A stretch of 64,000 bases of DNA from positions 62,001 through 126,000 of the forward strand of contig NZ_JAUQON010000002.1 of assembly GCF_030580955.1 (NCBI RefSeq), in the 5' to 3' direction. Position numbers and translations under genes: made by a program. A model generated the notes under the pieces. The model was not told the origin of the DNA, ran no database searches, and was given only the letters and a program-made list of their open reading frames with translations. This DNA comes from Hymenobacter convexus. GTDB taxonomy: Bacteria; Bacteroidota; Bacteroidia; Cytophagales; Hymenobacteraceae. Of the stretch, positions 18,396 to 27,004 are shown one piece after another; within the stretch, counting starts at the first letter, position 1, and every line of letters starts with the position of its first letter.

Positions 18396-19379
18396 ATGAA
18401 AAAAATTACCATCCTCGCCGCCACTTTGATGGCTATCGGCTTCACCGCCAACGCTCAGTCGTCGCAGGTTTCGACCGCAGCAAGCACCTACCGTAATCCT
18501 GCTTTCACGCCCCTGACTCCTTTCGCTCCTGGTGGGGTTACCCACAATGCAGCGGTGACGGGTGCTTCTGCTGGCACTCCCGCTGGTACTTATGGCTCCT
18601 ATAATCAGGATTCGCGGGTAGACCAGCAGGGCACGCACAACGAAGCCGCCATCGAACAGATTGACGCCCGCTCGGGTGCCACCGGCGGTAGCACGGCCAA
18701 CTTGGTGCAGAGCGGTGATTACAACACTGCCACCCAATATCAGGCCAGCGCTGGCAACACGGGGGCCGGCCGCAACACCATGTATGCCACCCAGGCTGGT
18801 ACGTACAGCGAGTCCAACCAGTCGCAATACAATGTTGCCGATGCTCACGCTCAGGTAACTCAGGCTGCCGGTTCGACGGCTAACTTGGCCAGCCAGACGC
18901 AGAGCGGCGGCTCGGATTTGAGCGCCTTTATCAACCAGACGGGCGCTTCCAGCGGCAACCACGCCGACCAAAGCCAGATTAACGCGACCTTCACGACGGC
19001 CGTTGCCATTCAGGATGGTACCAACAGCCACTCCTCGCAAACGCAAAGCGGCTACGGCAACGACGCCGGTGTGCACCAAGGCGTTGGCAGCGGCAACACG
19101 GCCTTGCAGTCGCAGTCGGGCAGCTACCTCAACGCCAGCATCAACCAAACCGGCGCACTTGCTAGCGGCAACTATGCCAAGCAGGACCAGACGGGCTACA
19201 GCAACAACGCGTCGATTGAGCAGCACAGCGCCAACAACTACGCTCAACAGGCTCAGGGCAACAACACCGGCACCTACCAGAACAACACGTCACTTATTCT
19301 GCAGAGCAACGTGTCTTCGGCAGCATTCACCAGCCAGACCGGTGGTGCTTTCAACACGGTGGTTGTTAACCAGCACTAA
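18396..19379 (+). CDS. csgA: Major curlin-repeat subunit (CsgA-like)
   Basis: A 327-residue secreted amyloid subunit with signal peptide MKKITILAATLMAIGFTANAQ. The mature part is made of roughly ten curlin-type repeats close to the S-x5-Q-x-G-x2-N-x-A-x3-Q pattern (for example VDQQGTHNEAAIEQ, QTQSGYGNDAGVHQ, QSQSGSYLNASINQ, QDQTGYSNNASIEQ). It is rich in N, Q, S, G and A and almost free of charged or bulky residues. It is about twice the length of E. coli CsgA. The start at 18396 begins the signal peptide; the in-frame ATG at 18297 lies upstream of the -7 box. Two curlin genes follow csgG, and this longer one with the strong promoter is probably the major fibre protein. The A/B assignment is inferred. 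Confidence 0.88.
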   Translation: MKKITILAATLMAIGFTANAQSSQVSTAASTYRNPAFTPLTPFAPGGVTHNAAVTGASAGTPAGTYGSYNQDSRVDQQGTHNEAAIEQIDARSGATGGSTANLVQSGDYNTATQYQASAGNTGAGRNTMYATQAGTYSESNQSQYNVADAHAQVTQAAGSTANLASQTQSGGSDLSAFINQTGASSGNHADQSQINATFTTAVAIQDGTNSHSSQTQSGYGNDAGVHQGVGSGNTALQSQSGSYLNASINQTGALASGNYAKQDQTGYSNNASIEQHSANNYAQQAQGNNTGTYQNNTSLILQSNVSSAAFTSQTGGAFNTVVVNQH

Positions 19380-19389
19380 TCATTCGGCA

Positions 19390-19476
19390 GCTTGGAATAC
19401 CAAGCCTACGAGCTAAAATGCGCCAAGTCTTGGCTACCTTCAGGGGTAGCCGGGGCTTGGCCCATTTGGTATTATC
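19390..19476 (+). repeat. Nested short hairpins after the major curlin gene
   Basis: The stretch GCTTGG-AATA-CCAAGC, then GCCAAG-T-CTTGGC, and later GGCTTGG offer several alternative short stems between the two curlin genes. No long T run follows, so this looks more like a 3'-end stabiliser or processing region than a terminator. Confidence 0.4.
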
Positions 19477-19480
19477 TTTC
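19473..19480 (+). promoter_or_regulatory. Weak candidate -7 box of csgB-like gene
   Basis: TATCTTTC, a near match to TAnnTTTG, 28 bases before the ATG at 19509. No -33 element is evident. Confidence 0.3.
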
Positions 19481-19508
19481 CTGCCTTTCCTAATCCGGCT
19501 TTTGCTCC

Positions 19509-20183
19509 ATGAAACAGCGCTCTATTTGTACGCTCACGGGTGTTATGGCACTTTTTGCCTGTTCGGCGCAGGCCCAGCAGCGCATGCCCAGCGAAGCAGC
19601 TACTTCGGAGCAGCGCTTGGCGGAAGACATTGGCCTGGACCAGTTGCCCACCTCGTCGGGCGCTACGCGCAACAACTCCGTACTCGTCCAAACCGGCACG
19701 GGTAACGTGTCGAAACTAGACCAGCAAAGCCTTGCTTCGCCGGAGAATCAGGCTTATCTGGAACAAGCCGGCTTTTCCAACACCGCAGCCATGAATCAGA
19801 TTGGCGGAGGAAACCGTGTTTACCTCCTGCAAAACGGCGCCAGCAACACGGCGGGATTTACCCAACGGGGGCAAGGCAACACCACAACCCTGTCGCAGCA
19901 GGGGGGGGGCAACAAGATTACGGGGACCTCCGGGAACAGCGAGTTTACACTGGAGGGCGACCGCAACACCCTAAAAATCTCCCAAACCGGGGTGAATAAT
20001 ACGGTAAAAGGGGACGTCCGCGAAAGCGACCGGACGTACGACATCCGGCAATACGGGGTCAATAATACCCTCACCCAGATTGAAACTTCTTCGCAAACAC
20101 CCAAGGGGTATAGCATCGAAATGCGTGGCCAAGGCATTAACCTCACCATTGAGCAAAGCAAGGTGGTGCCCGGCGTGCGTTAG
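19509..20183 (+). CDS. csgB: Minor curlin / nucleator (CsgB-like)
   Basis: A 224-residue secreted protein with a signal peptide (cleavage after CSAQAQ). A 45-residue non-repetitive leader is followed by about seven curlin-type repeats (NSVLVQTGTGNVSKLDQ, AYLEQAGFSNTAAMNQ, RVYLLQNGASNTAGFTQ, then more divergent, charged units such as YDIRQYGVNNTLTQI). The divergent last repeats with charged residues resemble those of nucleator CsgB, which templates fibre growth on the surface. A G9 tract at 19901-19909 inside the coding region could allow slippage. A good terminator follows. Confidence 0.85.
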   Translation: MKQRSICTLTGVMALFACSAQAQQRMPSEAATSEQRLAEDIGLDQLPTSSGATRNNSVLVQTGTGNVSKLDQQSLASPENQAYLEQAGFSNTAAMNQIGGGNRVYLLQNGASNTAGFTQRGQGNTTTLSQQGGGNKITGTSGNSEFTLEGDRNTLKISQTGVNNTVKGDVRESDRTYDIRQYGVNNTLTQIETSSQTPKGYSIEMRGQGINLTIEQSKVVPGVR

Positions 20184-20205
20184 CCCTTCGCCGCGCTGGT
20201 TACCG

Positions 20206-20245
20206 AAAGAGGCTTAATGCGTTCACGCATGTAGCCTCTTTTTAT
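20206..20245 (+). terminator. Intrinsic terminator after csgB
   Basis: AAAGAGGCT and AGCCTCTTT pair around an inner ATGCG/CGCAT stem, followed by TTTTTATTT. It lies about 25 bases after the csgB stop and would separate the curlin genes from the downstream csgH-like group. Confidence 0.8.
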
Positions 20246-20340
20246 TTCCCAGCATCCGAATTGCGCAATCAGCAGGCCACCCTCACCGGGCGGATTTTTG
20301 TACCTGACACGGGTTATTCAAACGCTTCATTTATTTCCCC

Positions 20341-20700
20341 ATGCTGCAACTACTTTTTTTGCTAATGGGCGGGCAAAACCCCGCCACCCCGCCCTGTAAG
20401 GCCCGGCTAGAGCTGCACCAACAAGAAGGCATGATGACCGTAACGGGGCATTGCCGCAACCTGCTGCCCACGGCCGGCCGCTATCGGTATGAACTGTTAA
20501 CGATGCGCGAGGGCGCTGGGGGACGCTCGCAGAATACGCAACGCGGCGAGTTCGAAGTAGCCTCCCAGCAAGAAATAGCATTGTCGCAAACACGGGTCAA
20601 CGTTTCGGCGCAGGACAGTTACCAGATTCGTTTACGGGTACTGGATATGGCCGGGCATGCGGTGGCGCAAGACTCGGCCTCTCAAAATATGACTCGCTAA
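20341..20700 (+). CDS. csgH: Curli accessory protein, CsgH/CsgC-like
   Basis: A 119-residue small beta protein. It begins with a short hydrophobic stretch (MLQLLFLLMG) and has a Cys pair (Cys20, Cys38). The core reads RLELHQQEGMMTVTGHCRNL, YRYELLTMREGAGGRSQNTQRGEF and QDSYQIRLRVLD. The motif region GRSQNTQRGEF followed by an antiparallel beta pattern is like CsgH, the functional counterpart of E. coli CsgC, which keeps curlin from polymerising in the periplasm. The position just after the curlin genes supports the call. It lies 25 bases before the next lipoprotein gene. The assignment rests on pattern and context. Confidence 0.75.
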   Translation: MLQLLFLLMGGQNPATPPCKARLELHQQEGMMTVTGHCRNLLPTAGRYRYELLTMREGAGGRSQNTQRGEFEVASQQEIALSQTRVNVSAQDSYQIRLRVLDMAGHAVAQDSASQNMTR

Positions 20701-20725
20701 CTTTATAGCTCCATTTTCTGACGCT

Positions 20726-22264
20726 GTGATAAACACGTACTTTATACCTCCTGTTTGGGAGCGACGCCTGGTATCTGCTTTCCGGCTACTTTGCTGCCTG
20801 TGCCTGCTTAGTGCCTGCCAGGAAGACCAAGTGGTGCCGGCTTATTATGGCACCGTGACGGGCACAGTGCTGGACGGGCGCACGAACCTGCCAGTGGCCA
20901 ACGCTTCGGTGACCACCAATCCGGCCACCAGCTCTTACCTGACCAACGCACAAGGCAAGTTCCAAATCGATAACGTGCCGGCGGGCCGCTTGGCCATCAC
21001 CGTCACCAAGACCGATTACCAACAGGTTTCGGCCAACGTGACGGTGTATGATACGCAGGTGGCAGACGTTTCGCTGGTGCTGACGAAAAGCAGTTCGGCC
21101 ATTCCAACGGCGCCCACCCGGCCTTCGCCGGCCAACCAAGCCACGGGGCAGCCCACTACGGTGGTACTGGCCTGGCATCCCGTCAATGCCACGGCCAGCG
21201 ACTCGCTGCGCTACGATGTATTGCTTTTTGAGAGTAATAATGTCAACGCCACATCTTTGCTGACAAACTCCAAAGACACCACCGTAACAGCAGCCAATCT
21301 TAAGTACGGCACCACTTACTACTGGCAGGTGACGGTGCGCAACCCAGCCGGCGGCTCCGCCCGAGGCCCGGTATGGAACTTCCAGACGGCCAGCCTGCCC
21401 AACAACCGCTACCTGTATGCCCGCACTGTGGCCGGCAACACGGACATTTATTCGTCTGACGGCGCAGGCAACAATCTGCTCCGCCTCACGAGCGCCGCAA
21501 CGGCCGAAACGGCCCCCCAATTGAGTCCAAACCGGGATTTGATAGCCTACGCGTCCAATGCCAGCGGCCAGTACCAATTATATACCATGAACCGGGACGG
21601 TTCGAATCCGCGGCAGATTACCACACTTTCGGTGGAAGGGTACAACAACCCCGGCATCGGGTACCGCTGGTCGCCGGACGGGGCCCAACTGGTGTATGCG
21701 CACTATGACCAACTCTACCGCATCAACCGCGATGGCACTGGCCTGACGCTACTGGCGACCGCGCCGACGGGCCGCCATTTCCGCGAGTGCGACTGGACGG
21801 TGCAAAACGGTGGCCGCCTGGTGGTGCAAACTGTGGGGCAGAACGTGTACGATGCCGAATTATATCTCTACAACGTGGATGGCAGCAACCCCACCCTGTT
21901 TTTGGGCAACCTGGCGGGGCGGCTCGATTCGCCGAACTTCAGTTTGGACGGGCTATCGGTGCTTTATTCCCGCGACGTGGCCGGATTCAACGACCCCGGT
22001 GGACGGCAGCTCGACGCCCATGTCTTCATTCGGCGGATTGACGGCACTTCAACTCTCGACATCACGGCCAACACAACGGGCATCCAGGGGAAAATACTGG
22101 GTACCAACGATATTCAGTGCCGTTTTTCGCCCGATGGCTTTCGCGTCATTTTTGTCAACCGCGTGAATGATGACCTCACTCCCCCGGAGGTTTGGACCAT
22201 GGACCTCGACGGACGCAACCGCAGCAAGCTCTTCTCTAACGCTTTCTGGCCAGACTGGAAATAA
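20726..22264 (+). CDS. Surface lipoprotein with carboxypeptidase-regulatory, FN3 and TolB-like propeller domains
   Basis: A 512-residue lipoprotein with lipobox LLSAC (Cys31). The order is: a carboxypeptidase regulatory-like beta sandwich (about 40-120, GTVTGTVLDGRTNLPVANAS), a fibronectin III-like domain (about 130-225, TYYWQVTVRNPAGGSARGPV), and a TolB/PD40-type beta propeller to the C-terminus (LSPNRDLIAYASNASGQYQL, RWSPDGAQLVYAHYDQ, FSPDGFRVIFVNRV). The start is GTG at 20726. It follows csgH by 25 bases and is probably in the same transcript. A role in anchoring or sensing curli at the outer membrane is inferred only from position. Confidence 0.82.
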   Translation: MINTYFIPPVWERRLVSAFRLLCCLCLLSACQEDQVVPAYYGTVTGTVLDGRTNLPVANASVTTNPATSSYLTNAQGKFQIDNVPAGRLAITVTKTDYQQVSANVTVYDTQVADVSLVLTKSSSAIPTAPTRPSPANQATGQPTTVVLAWHPVNATASDSLRYDVLLFESNNVNATSLLTNSKDTTVTAANLKYGTTYYWQVTVRNPAGGSARGPVWNFQTASLPNNRYLYARTVAGNTDIYSSDGAGNNLLRLTSAATAETAPQLSPNRDLIAYASNASGQYQLYTMNRDGSNPRQITTLSVEGYNNPGIGYRWSPDGAQLVYAHYDQLYRINRDGTGLTLLATAPTGRHFRECDWTVQNGGRLVVQTVGQNVYDAELYLYNVDGSNPTLFLGNLAGRLDSPNFSLDGLSVLYSRDVAGFNDPGGRQLDAHVFIRRIDGTSTLDITANTTGIQGKILGTNDIQCRFSPDGFRVIFVNRVNDDLTPPEVWTMDLDGRNRSKLFSNAFWPDWK

Positions 22265-22481
22265 TATAGACTCGCGGCTTAGCCGTTTGAGTAAGGCGAA
22301 GGTTTTGATAATGCTGGCCGGCCGCACCTGAGGGGACCTGCCGAGGAAGGCGAATGGCTTCGTGTGTGGGCTAAGAGCGGACAAAAGAACGGGCCTTATC
22401 TCACCAAAAAGGCCTTACTTTACAGGAAGCAGGATTTTTACTTCCTTTTTTCCTGCGTCGTTGACGTCCGAGCTGTTGCTT

Positions 22482-24458
22482 ATGAAGGCCTTTTGGGCAT
22501 TGGTGCTGGTTCTGTTGCCTTCCTTGCTACGCGCGCAGGCTTCAACGCCCGCGCCCACCAGCCTGTACGCCGATGCCCAGGGCCGCTACCAGCTAAGCTA
22601 CCCCCGCACCTGGCAGCTGCGCCGCGACGCGGGCGATGCCGAGGCGGCTTTCTACGCGCCAGCGACGGGCCAGCCGGTGCCGGCCGTGGTCACCCTTACG
22701 GTCCGGGCCCTGCCCGATGCCCTGAAGGACCGCAAGCTCACCGCGCCCGGCGCGCAGGACTCGCTCTGGCGCAGTATTAGGGCGCTGCCCAAGGCCCTGG
22801 TGGTGCGCTTGGAGCAGAAAGACTACGGCCGCTACGAGGAGGTGCGCTACGAATACACTTACGCCCCCGATGCGGCCCTGCCGAAGCGCCTGCGCGTGGC
22901 GGGCCGGCGCATCTGGCGCGTGGGCTACGAGTTTCAGGTAGAGTACCGGGCCGAAACCGCGCAGGACGCCCGCTGTCTGCGCGAGGGCCAGCAGTTGCTC
23001 GATTCCTTTGCCTTCACCGACAAAACCATCGGCAGCCGCCGCTACGCCGACCAGGTGTGCGACAGCAAGATGTACGGCATCGCGGCCGTGAGCCGGCGCA
23101 CGGGCCAATGGGAAGACGACTGCCGCACGATTCACGAGTTTTCGACTGATGACTTATCCGAGGCACCCACGGTGCACCGGGAGGTGCTGCCGTTCCAGTC
23201 CTATGCGCTGGCCAAGGGGTTCGACAACTGCCTGTATTCGGTGACGAAAGCGCCCACCGACCGGCCCGAGCTGGTATACCGCTACGACCCCGCCACCCGG
23301 CGCGGCGCCTACACCACCTGGCAACTGCCGGCCCAGGGCTTGAACAACATCTGGATTTCGGCCGCTACCGACGAGCGCGGCGACCTGTACTTCCTCACCT
23401 CCGATGCCAAGCGGCTGGTGAAGGTGAGCCCCAGCGAAGGCGGCGCCGTGACGGTGGTGTGGACCAAAGACCCCACGCAATCGGCCTCTTATTACCCCAA
23501 CATCGCCTTTCCCGGCGCGGGCACGCACGGCAACTTCTGCCTCGACGCCACCAACACCATGTACCTCGTGTACAGCACCGACGGCTCGTTGCTGAAAGTG
23601 GACATGAAAGCCCAGGCCCCGTTTCCGGAGCAGCTGATGCTCACGGGCTTGCCCAAGCGCGGCGGCTACAGCGACGTGCTGCTGCAAAACGACGAATCGG
23701 GCCGCCGCCGCTTGTTTCTGGCCGGCCCGCACAGCCTCTACAAGGTGGATTTGGCCCGGCAAAAAGCGCATTTCGTGCGGCGGGGCACCTACACCGATTT
23801 GGCGGGCTGCAACGTTTTTCACGTCGTGTACCGGTCGCCCCCGCCGCCGCCCACGGCCACCGCCCCGTGGCGCGGCCGGGTGCTGAATGCCGCCACCTAC
23901 CAGCCGCTGTCGGCCGCCGAGCTGCACATTGGCAGCGAGCGGGCCAGCGCGGTGGTGCCGCTTACGTCGGAGGGCGGCTTTGCGTACAGCGCTGTACCGG
24001 GCAAACCGTATTACTACCGGGCGCAAATGCCCGGTTTCGTGGATGCCGACAGCAGCTGGACGATGGGTGCCGGGGCCGCGGTGCGCGACATTCTGCTCCA
24101 GCCCCTGGCCGTGGGCACCACCCTGCCGCTGGCCAACGTGCAGTTTGAGCAGGGCCAGGCCGTGCTGCTGCCCACTTCCTTCGCCGCGCTAAAACAGCTG
24201 GTGGAGTTGATGACGCTCAACCCGGGCCTCACCATCGAGCTGCGGGGCCACACCGACAACGTGGGCGAGCCGGCCAAGAATGTGGCCCTGAGCGAAGCCC
24301 GCGTGGCGGCCGTAAAATCCTACCTCACGGCGCACGGCGTGGCCGAAACCCGCGTCACCGGCATTGGCTTTGGCGGGGCCAAGCCGGCGGCCAGCAACGC
24401 CCAGGAAGCCACCCGCAAGCTCAACCGACGGGTAGAGTTTCGGGTAACGGGGATTTGA
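22482..24458 (+). CDS. OmpA-family protein with N-terminal PsbP-like and propeller regions
   Basis: A 658-residue exported protein (signal peptide MKAFWALVLVLLPSLLRAQA). An N-terminal domain (about 25-185) has a PsbP-like feel (YQLSYPRTWQLRRDAGDAEA). A propeller-like region follows (about 190-490), then a Pro-rich joint and a carboxypeptidase regulatory-like domain (about 505-570, WRGRVLNAATYQPLSAAEL). It ends in a complete OmpA peptidoglycan-binding domain (about 580-658, IELRGHTDNVG, LSEARVAAVKSYL, NRRVEFRV). It is likely held to the cell wall. I chose the ATG at 22482 because it starts the signal peptide. It follows the curli-linked lipoprotein by 217 bases. Confidence 0.87.
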   Translation: MKAFWALVLVLLPSLLRAQASTPAPTSLYADAQGRYQLSYPRTWQLRRDAGDAEAAFYAPATGQPVPAVVTLTVRALPDALKDRKLTAPGAQDSLWRSIRALPKALVVRLEQKDYGRYEEVRYEYTYAPDAALPKRLRVAGRRIWRVGYEFQVEYRAETAQDARCLREGQQLLDSFAFTDKTIGSRRYADQVCDSKMYGIAAVSRRTGQWEDDCRTIHEFSTDDLSEAPTVHREVLPFQSYALAKGFDNCLYSVTKAPTDRPELVYRYDPATRRGAYTTWQLPAQGLNNIWISAATDERGDLYFLTSDAKRLVKVSPSEGGAVTVVWTKDPTQSASYYPNIAFPGAGTHGNFCLDATNTMYLVYSTDGSLLKVDMKAQAPFPEQLMLTGLPKRGGYSDVLLQNDESGRRRLFLAGPHSLYKVDLARQKAHFVRRGTYTDLAGCNVFHVVYRSPPPPPTATAPWRGRVLNAATYQPLSAAELHIGSERASAVVPLTSEGGFAYSAVPGKPYYYRAQMPGFVDADSSWTMGAGAAVRDILLQPLAVGTTLPLANVQFEQGQAVLLPTSFAALKQLVELMTLNPGLTIELRGHTDNVGEPAKNVALSEARVAAVKSYLTAHGVAETRVTGIGFGGAKPAASNAQEATRKLNRRVEFRVTGI

Positions 24459-24488
24459 TTGGTTATGGTTTGGCTAAGGAAAAAGCTG

Positions 24489-24593
24489 GTCATGTCGAGC
24501 TTGCCGAGACATCTCGCGTGCTGCCACTAATCCTTTTGTTAAACGGTTGGTTTAGCCAAGGCACGCGAGATGTCTCGGCAAGCTCGACATGAC
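24489..24593. repeat. Intergenic palindrome, family C
   Basis: Perfect 33-bp arms (GTCATGTCGAGCTTGCCGAG and complement) with a loop of about 39 bases. This is the only copy of this sequence family in the window. The end of its right arm contains an ATG that falsely extends the next gene. Confidence 0.95.
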
Positions 24594-24615
24594 GTTCAAT
24601 TATCCATCCAATTCC

Positions 24616-25056
24616 ATGCTTCTCACCCTCAAAACCGCCGTGCCGAAATCGCCGGCCCAGGTCATGGCCGGCTTCACGCGGGCGCTGTTTGAGGCGCTAG
24701 CGCCGCCGTTTCCTAAACTGCGGGTGCTGCGCTTCGACGGCTGCCGCACCGGCGACGAGGTAGAAATTGAACTGGATACGGTGGTGAAAAAGCTGCGCTG
24801 GACCTCCCTGATTGTGGACGACGGCGTGCTGCCCGACGGTACCCATTTCTTCATCGATGAGGGCCAGATTTTGCCGCCGCCGCTGCGCTACTGGCGCCAC
24901 CGCCATCTGCTGCAGCCAGGGCCCGGCGGCACCTGCCTCATCGTCGATGCGCTGGAATACCGTACGGCCTCACCCCTGCTCGACCGCCTGATTTACCCGG
25001 CCATGTGGGCGCAGTTTGCCTGGCGTCGGCCTATTTATCGGCGCTGGTTTAAGTAG
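24616..25056 (+). CDS. SRPBCC (START-like) superfamily protein
   Basis: A 146-residue protein, MLLTLKTAVPKSPAQVMAGF, with the general pattern of the SRPBCC ligand-binding fold: long N-terminal strand and helix, then strands such as GDEVEIELDTVVKKLRW, GTHFFIDEGQILPPPLRYWRH and CLIVDALEYRTASPLLDRLI, and a C-terminal helix (LIYPAMWAQFAWRRPIYRRW). No ligand can be proposed. The start at 24616 excludes nine residues that would come from the palindrome arm. It stands between the palindrome and a convergent acetyltransferase gene. Confidence 0.75.
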   Translation: MLLTLKTAVPKSPAQVMAGFTRALFEALAPPFPKLRVLRFDGCRTGDEVEIELDTVVKKLRWTSLIVDDGVLPDGTHFFIDEGQILPPPLRYWRHRHLLQPGPGGTCLIVDALEYRTASPLLDRLIYPAMWAQFAWRRPIYRRWFK

Positions 25057-25067
25057 CGCTTGTAACG

Positions 25068-25538
25068 CTACAAATCCAGCACCATGCGCACGTCGCCGGG
25101 CTGCTCGGGCATCAGCGAAGCGGCCCGGAAGCCTAGTTTGTCGTAGAGTTTCAGGGCCGGGGTCAGGGTGGAAATTGTCAAGACTTCGACGCGGCGCGCG
25201 CCTAATTGGCGGGCTTTGCCCAAAATGCCCTGCCCCAGCGCCCAGCCGATGCCGCGGCGCTGGGCGGCGGGCGCCACGGCCAGCCGGGCCAGCTCGTACA
25301 CGCCGTCGTGCTCTTTCACGAGGGCGCAGGTACCCACAATTTTGCCCTCGCACACGGCCATCAGGATGTGGCCGCCGCGCTCCACAATGTACTGCTGCGG
25401 GTTGTCAACCGGCTTTTGGTCGGGGCCTTCGATGTAGAAGTAGCGGGCAATCCATTCGTGGTTCAGCTCGTGGTTGAGCGCCTCGAAAGCCGCCTGGTGA
25501 GCGGGCTCAAAATCGATGATGGCGACATTGATGGGCAT
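25068..25538 (-). CDS. GNAT family N-acetyltransferase
   Basis: A 156-residue acetyl-CoA-dependent transferase. The acetyl-CoA binding motif A is clear: ELARLAVAPAAQRRGIGWAL (about residues 82-101, with the Q/R-R-G-I-G pyrophosphate loop). A GNAT core strand (VCEGKIVGTCALVKEHDG) comes before it and the C-terminal ALKLYDKLGFR after it. The substrate is unknown. It converges on the SRPBCC gene with an 11-bp gap and is divergent from rlmI. Confidence 0.88.
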   Translation of the reverse strand: MPINVAIIDFEPAHQAAFEALNHELNHEWIARYFYIEGPDQKPVDNPQQYIVERGGHILMAVCEGKIVGTCALVKEHDGVYELARLAVAPAAQRRGIGWALGQGILGKARQLGARRVEVLTISTLTPALKLYDKLGFRAASLMPEQPGDVRMVLDL

Positions 25539-25602
25539 GGGTGGGATTGGGAAAACGGAGAGCGAGGGGAACGGGGCTGCAAAGTTCGCACACAGCAGGC
25601 CG

Positions 25603-25610
25603 TACCTTTA
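25603..25610 (+). promoter_or_regulatory. Candidate -7 box of rlmI
   Basis: TACCTTTA, one base off TAnnTTTG, only 7 bases before the ATG at 25618. This suggests a leaderless or nearly leaderless mRNA. Confidence 0.45.
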
Positions 25611-25617
25611 CGGGCCT

Positions 25618-26817
25618 ATGCTGAATCCCGCCACCATCGTCCTCAAAAACGGAAAAGACCACTCCTTGCGCCGCCGCCACCCCTGGGTGTTTTCGGGCGC
25701 CATTGCCCGCGTGAAGGGCGACGCCCACGAGGGCGACCCCGTGCGCGTCGAAGCCATCGACGGCGAGCTGCTGGGCGTGGGCCACTTTTCGGGCGGGGGC
25801 TCAATTGCCGTGCGCATGCTGGATTTTGGGCAAAATGCCAGCCTGCCCACCGCCGAGTATTGGGAAGCCAAACTGGGCAACGCCTATGCCCTGCGCCAGC
25901 GCCTGGGCCTGACGGGCACAGCCGACACCAACGTATTCCGCCTGGTACACGCCGAGGGCGACGGCCTGCCCGGCCTCATCATCGACGTGTATGGCGACGT
26001 GGCCGTGGTGCAGGCCCACAGCATCGGCATGTACCGCGCCCGGCCCGAAATTGCCGCCGCCCTGCGCGTGGTGTTTGGCGATAAGCTGCGCGCCATTTAC
26101 GACAAGAGCGCCGAAACCATCCCCGGCAACGCCGTGCCCGACGTGAAGAACGGCTACCTCTTCGGCGAAAGCGACGGCGCCGAGCACGTGGTGAGCGAAA
26201 ACGGCCACCAGTTTGCCGTAGACTGGGAAACCGGCCAGAAAACCGGCTTCTTCATCGACCAGCGCGACAACCGCGCCCTGCTGGCCCGCTACTCGCCCGG
26301 CCGCAAGGTGCTGAACACGTTCTGCTACACCGGCGGCTTCTCGGTGTATGCCCTGGAAGCCGGCGCCGAGCTGGTGCACTCCGTGGATAGCAGCAAGAAA
26401 GCCATTGCCCTCACCGAGCGTAACGCCGAGCTCAGCCACCACGCCGACCGCCACGCCGCCTACCCTGACGACGTGCTGGGCTTCCTCAAAAACCACTCGG
26501 CCGAGTACGACCTGCTAGTGCTCGACCCGCCCGCTTTTGCCAAGCACATGGGTGCCCGCCACGCCGCTCTCATGGGCTACAAGCGCCTGAATGCGGCCGG
26601 CATCGCGCACTTGGCGCCGGGCGGGCTGCTGTTCACGTTCTCTTGCAGCCAGGTAGTTAGCCCCGAATTATTCGAAGGTGCGGTGCTGGCCGCCGCCATC
26701 GAAGCGGGCCGGCCGGCGCGCATCCTGCACCGTCTCACCCAGCCCGCCGACCATCCGGTGAGCCTATTCCATCCGGAAGGCGCTTACCTGAAAGGGCTGG
26801 TGCTGGCGGTGGAGTAG
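25618..26817 (+). CDS. rlmI: 23S rRNA (cytosine) methyltransferase, RlmI type
   Basis: A 399-residue class I SAM-dependent rRNA methyltransferase. The N-terminal PUA domain (about 1-75) begins MLNPATIVLKNGKDHSLRRR and includes HPWVFSGAIARVKGDA. A central domain has FRLVHAEGDGLPGLIIDVYG and GFFIDQRDNRALL. The catalytic methyltransferase domain has motif I VLNTFCYTGGFSVYALEAGA, DLLVLDPPAFAK and FTFSCSQVVSPELF. This order is that of RlmI (YccW), which makes m5C1962 in E. coli 23S rRNA. The exact site here is inferred. The start at 25618 matches the family N-terminus; the longer frame to 25516 runs into the divergent gene. Confidence 0.9.
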   Translation: MLNPATIVLKNGKDHSLRRRHPWVFSGAIARVKGDAHEGDPVRVEAIDGELLGVGHFSGGGSIAVRMLDFGQNASLPTAEYWEAKLGNAYALRQRLGLTGTADTNVFRLVHAEGDGLPGLIIDVYGDVAVVQAHSIGMYRARPEIAAALRVVFGDKLRAIYDKSAETIPGNAVPDVKNGYLFGESDGAEHVVSENGHQFAVDWETGQKTGFFIDQRDNRALLARYSPGRKVLNTFCYTGGFSVYALEAGAELVHSVDSSKKAIALTERNAELSHHADRHAAYPDDVLGFLKNHSAEYDLLVLDPPAFAKHMGARHAALMGYKRLNAAGIAHLAPGGLLFTFSCSQVVSPELFEGAVLAAAIEAGRPARILHRLTQPADHPVSLFHPEGAYLKGLVLAVE

Positions 26818-26834
26818 TCTGAACTAAGAAAACA

Positions 26835-26932
26835 GTCATGCTGAGCGCAGTCGAAGCATCTCTACCATAATACTAACTCAATCGAAAGGATTAGTTGCGC
26901 GGTAGAGATGCTTCGGCTCCGCTCAGCATGAC
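26835..26932. repeat. Intergenic palindrome, family A
   Basis: Arms of 32 bp (GTCATGCTGAGCGCAGTCGA and near complement) with a 34-nt loop. The arms differ at two positions (AGTCG against GGCTC). A T-rich run follows the right arm, so it could also end the rlmI transcript. Confidence 0.92.
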
Positions 26933-27004
26933 GTTTTTTTCTGCTTTTCATTAAAGAACCACACCGCGGCCCGGGCTGTTGCTACTCCAATTAATTCGCG
27001 ACCT

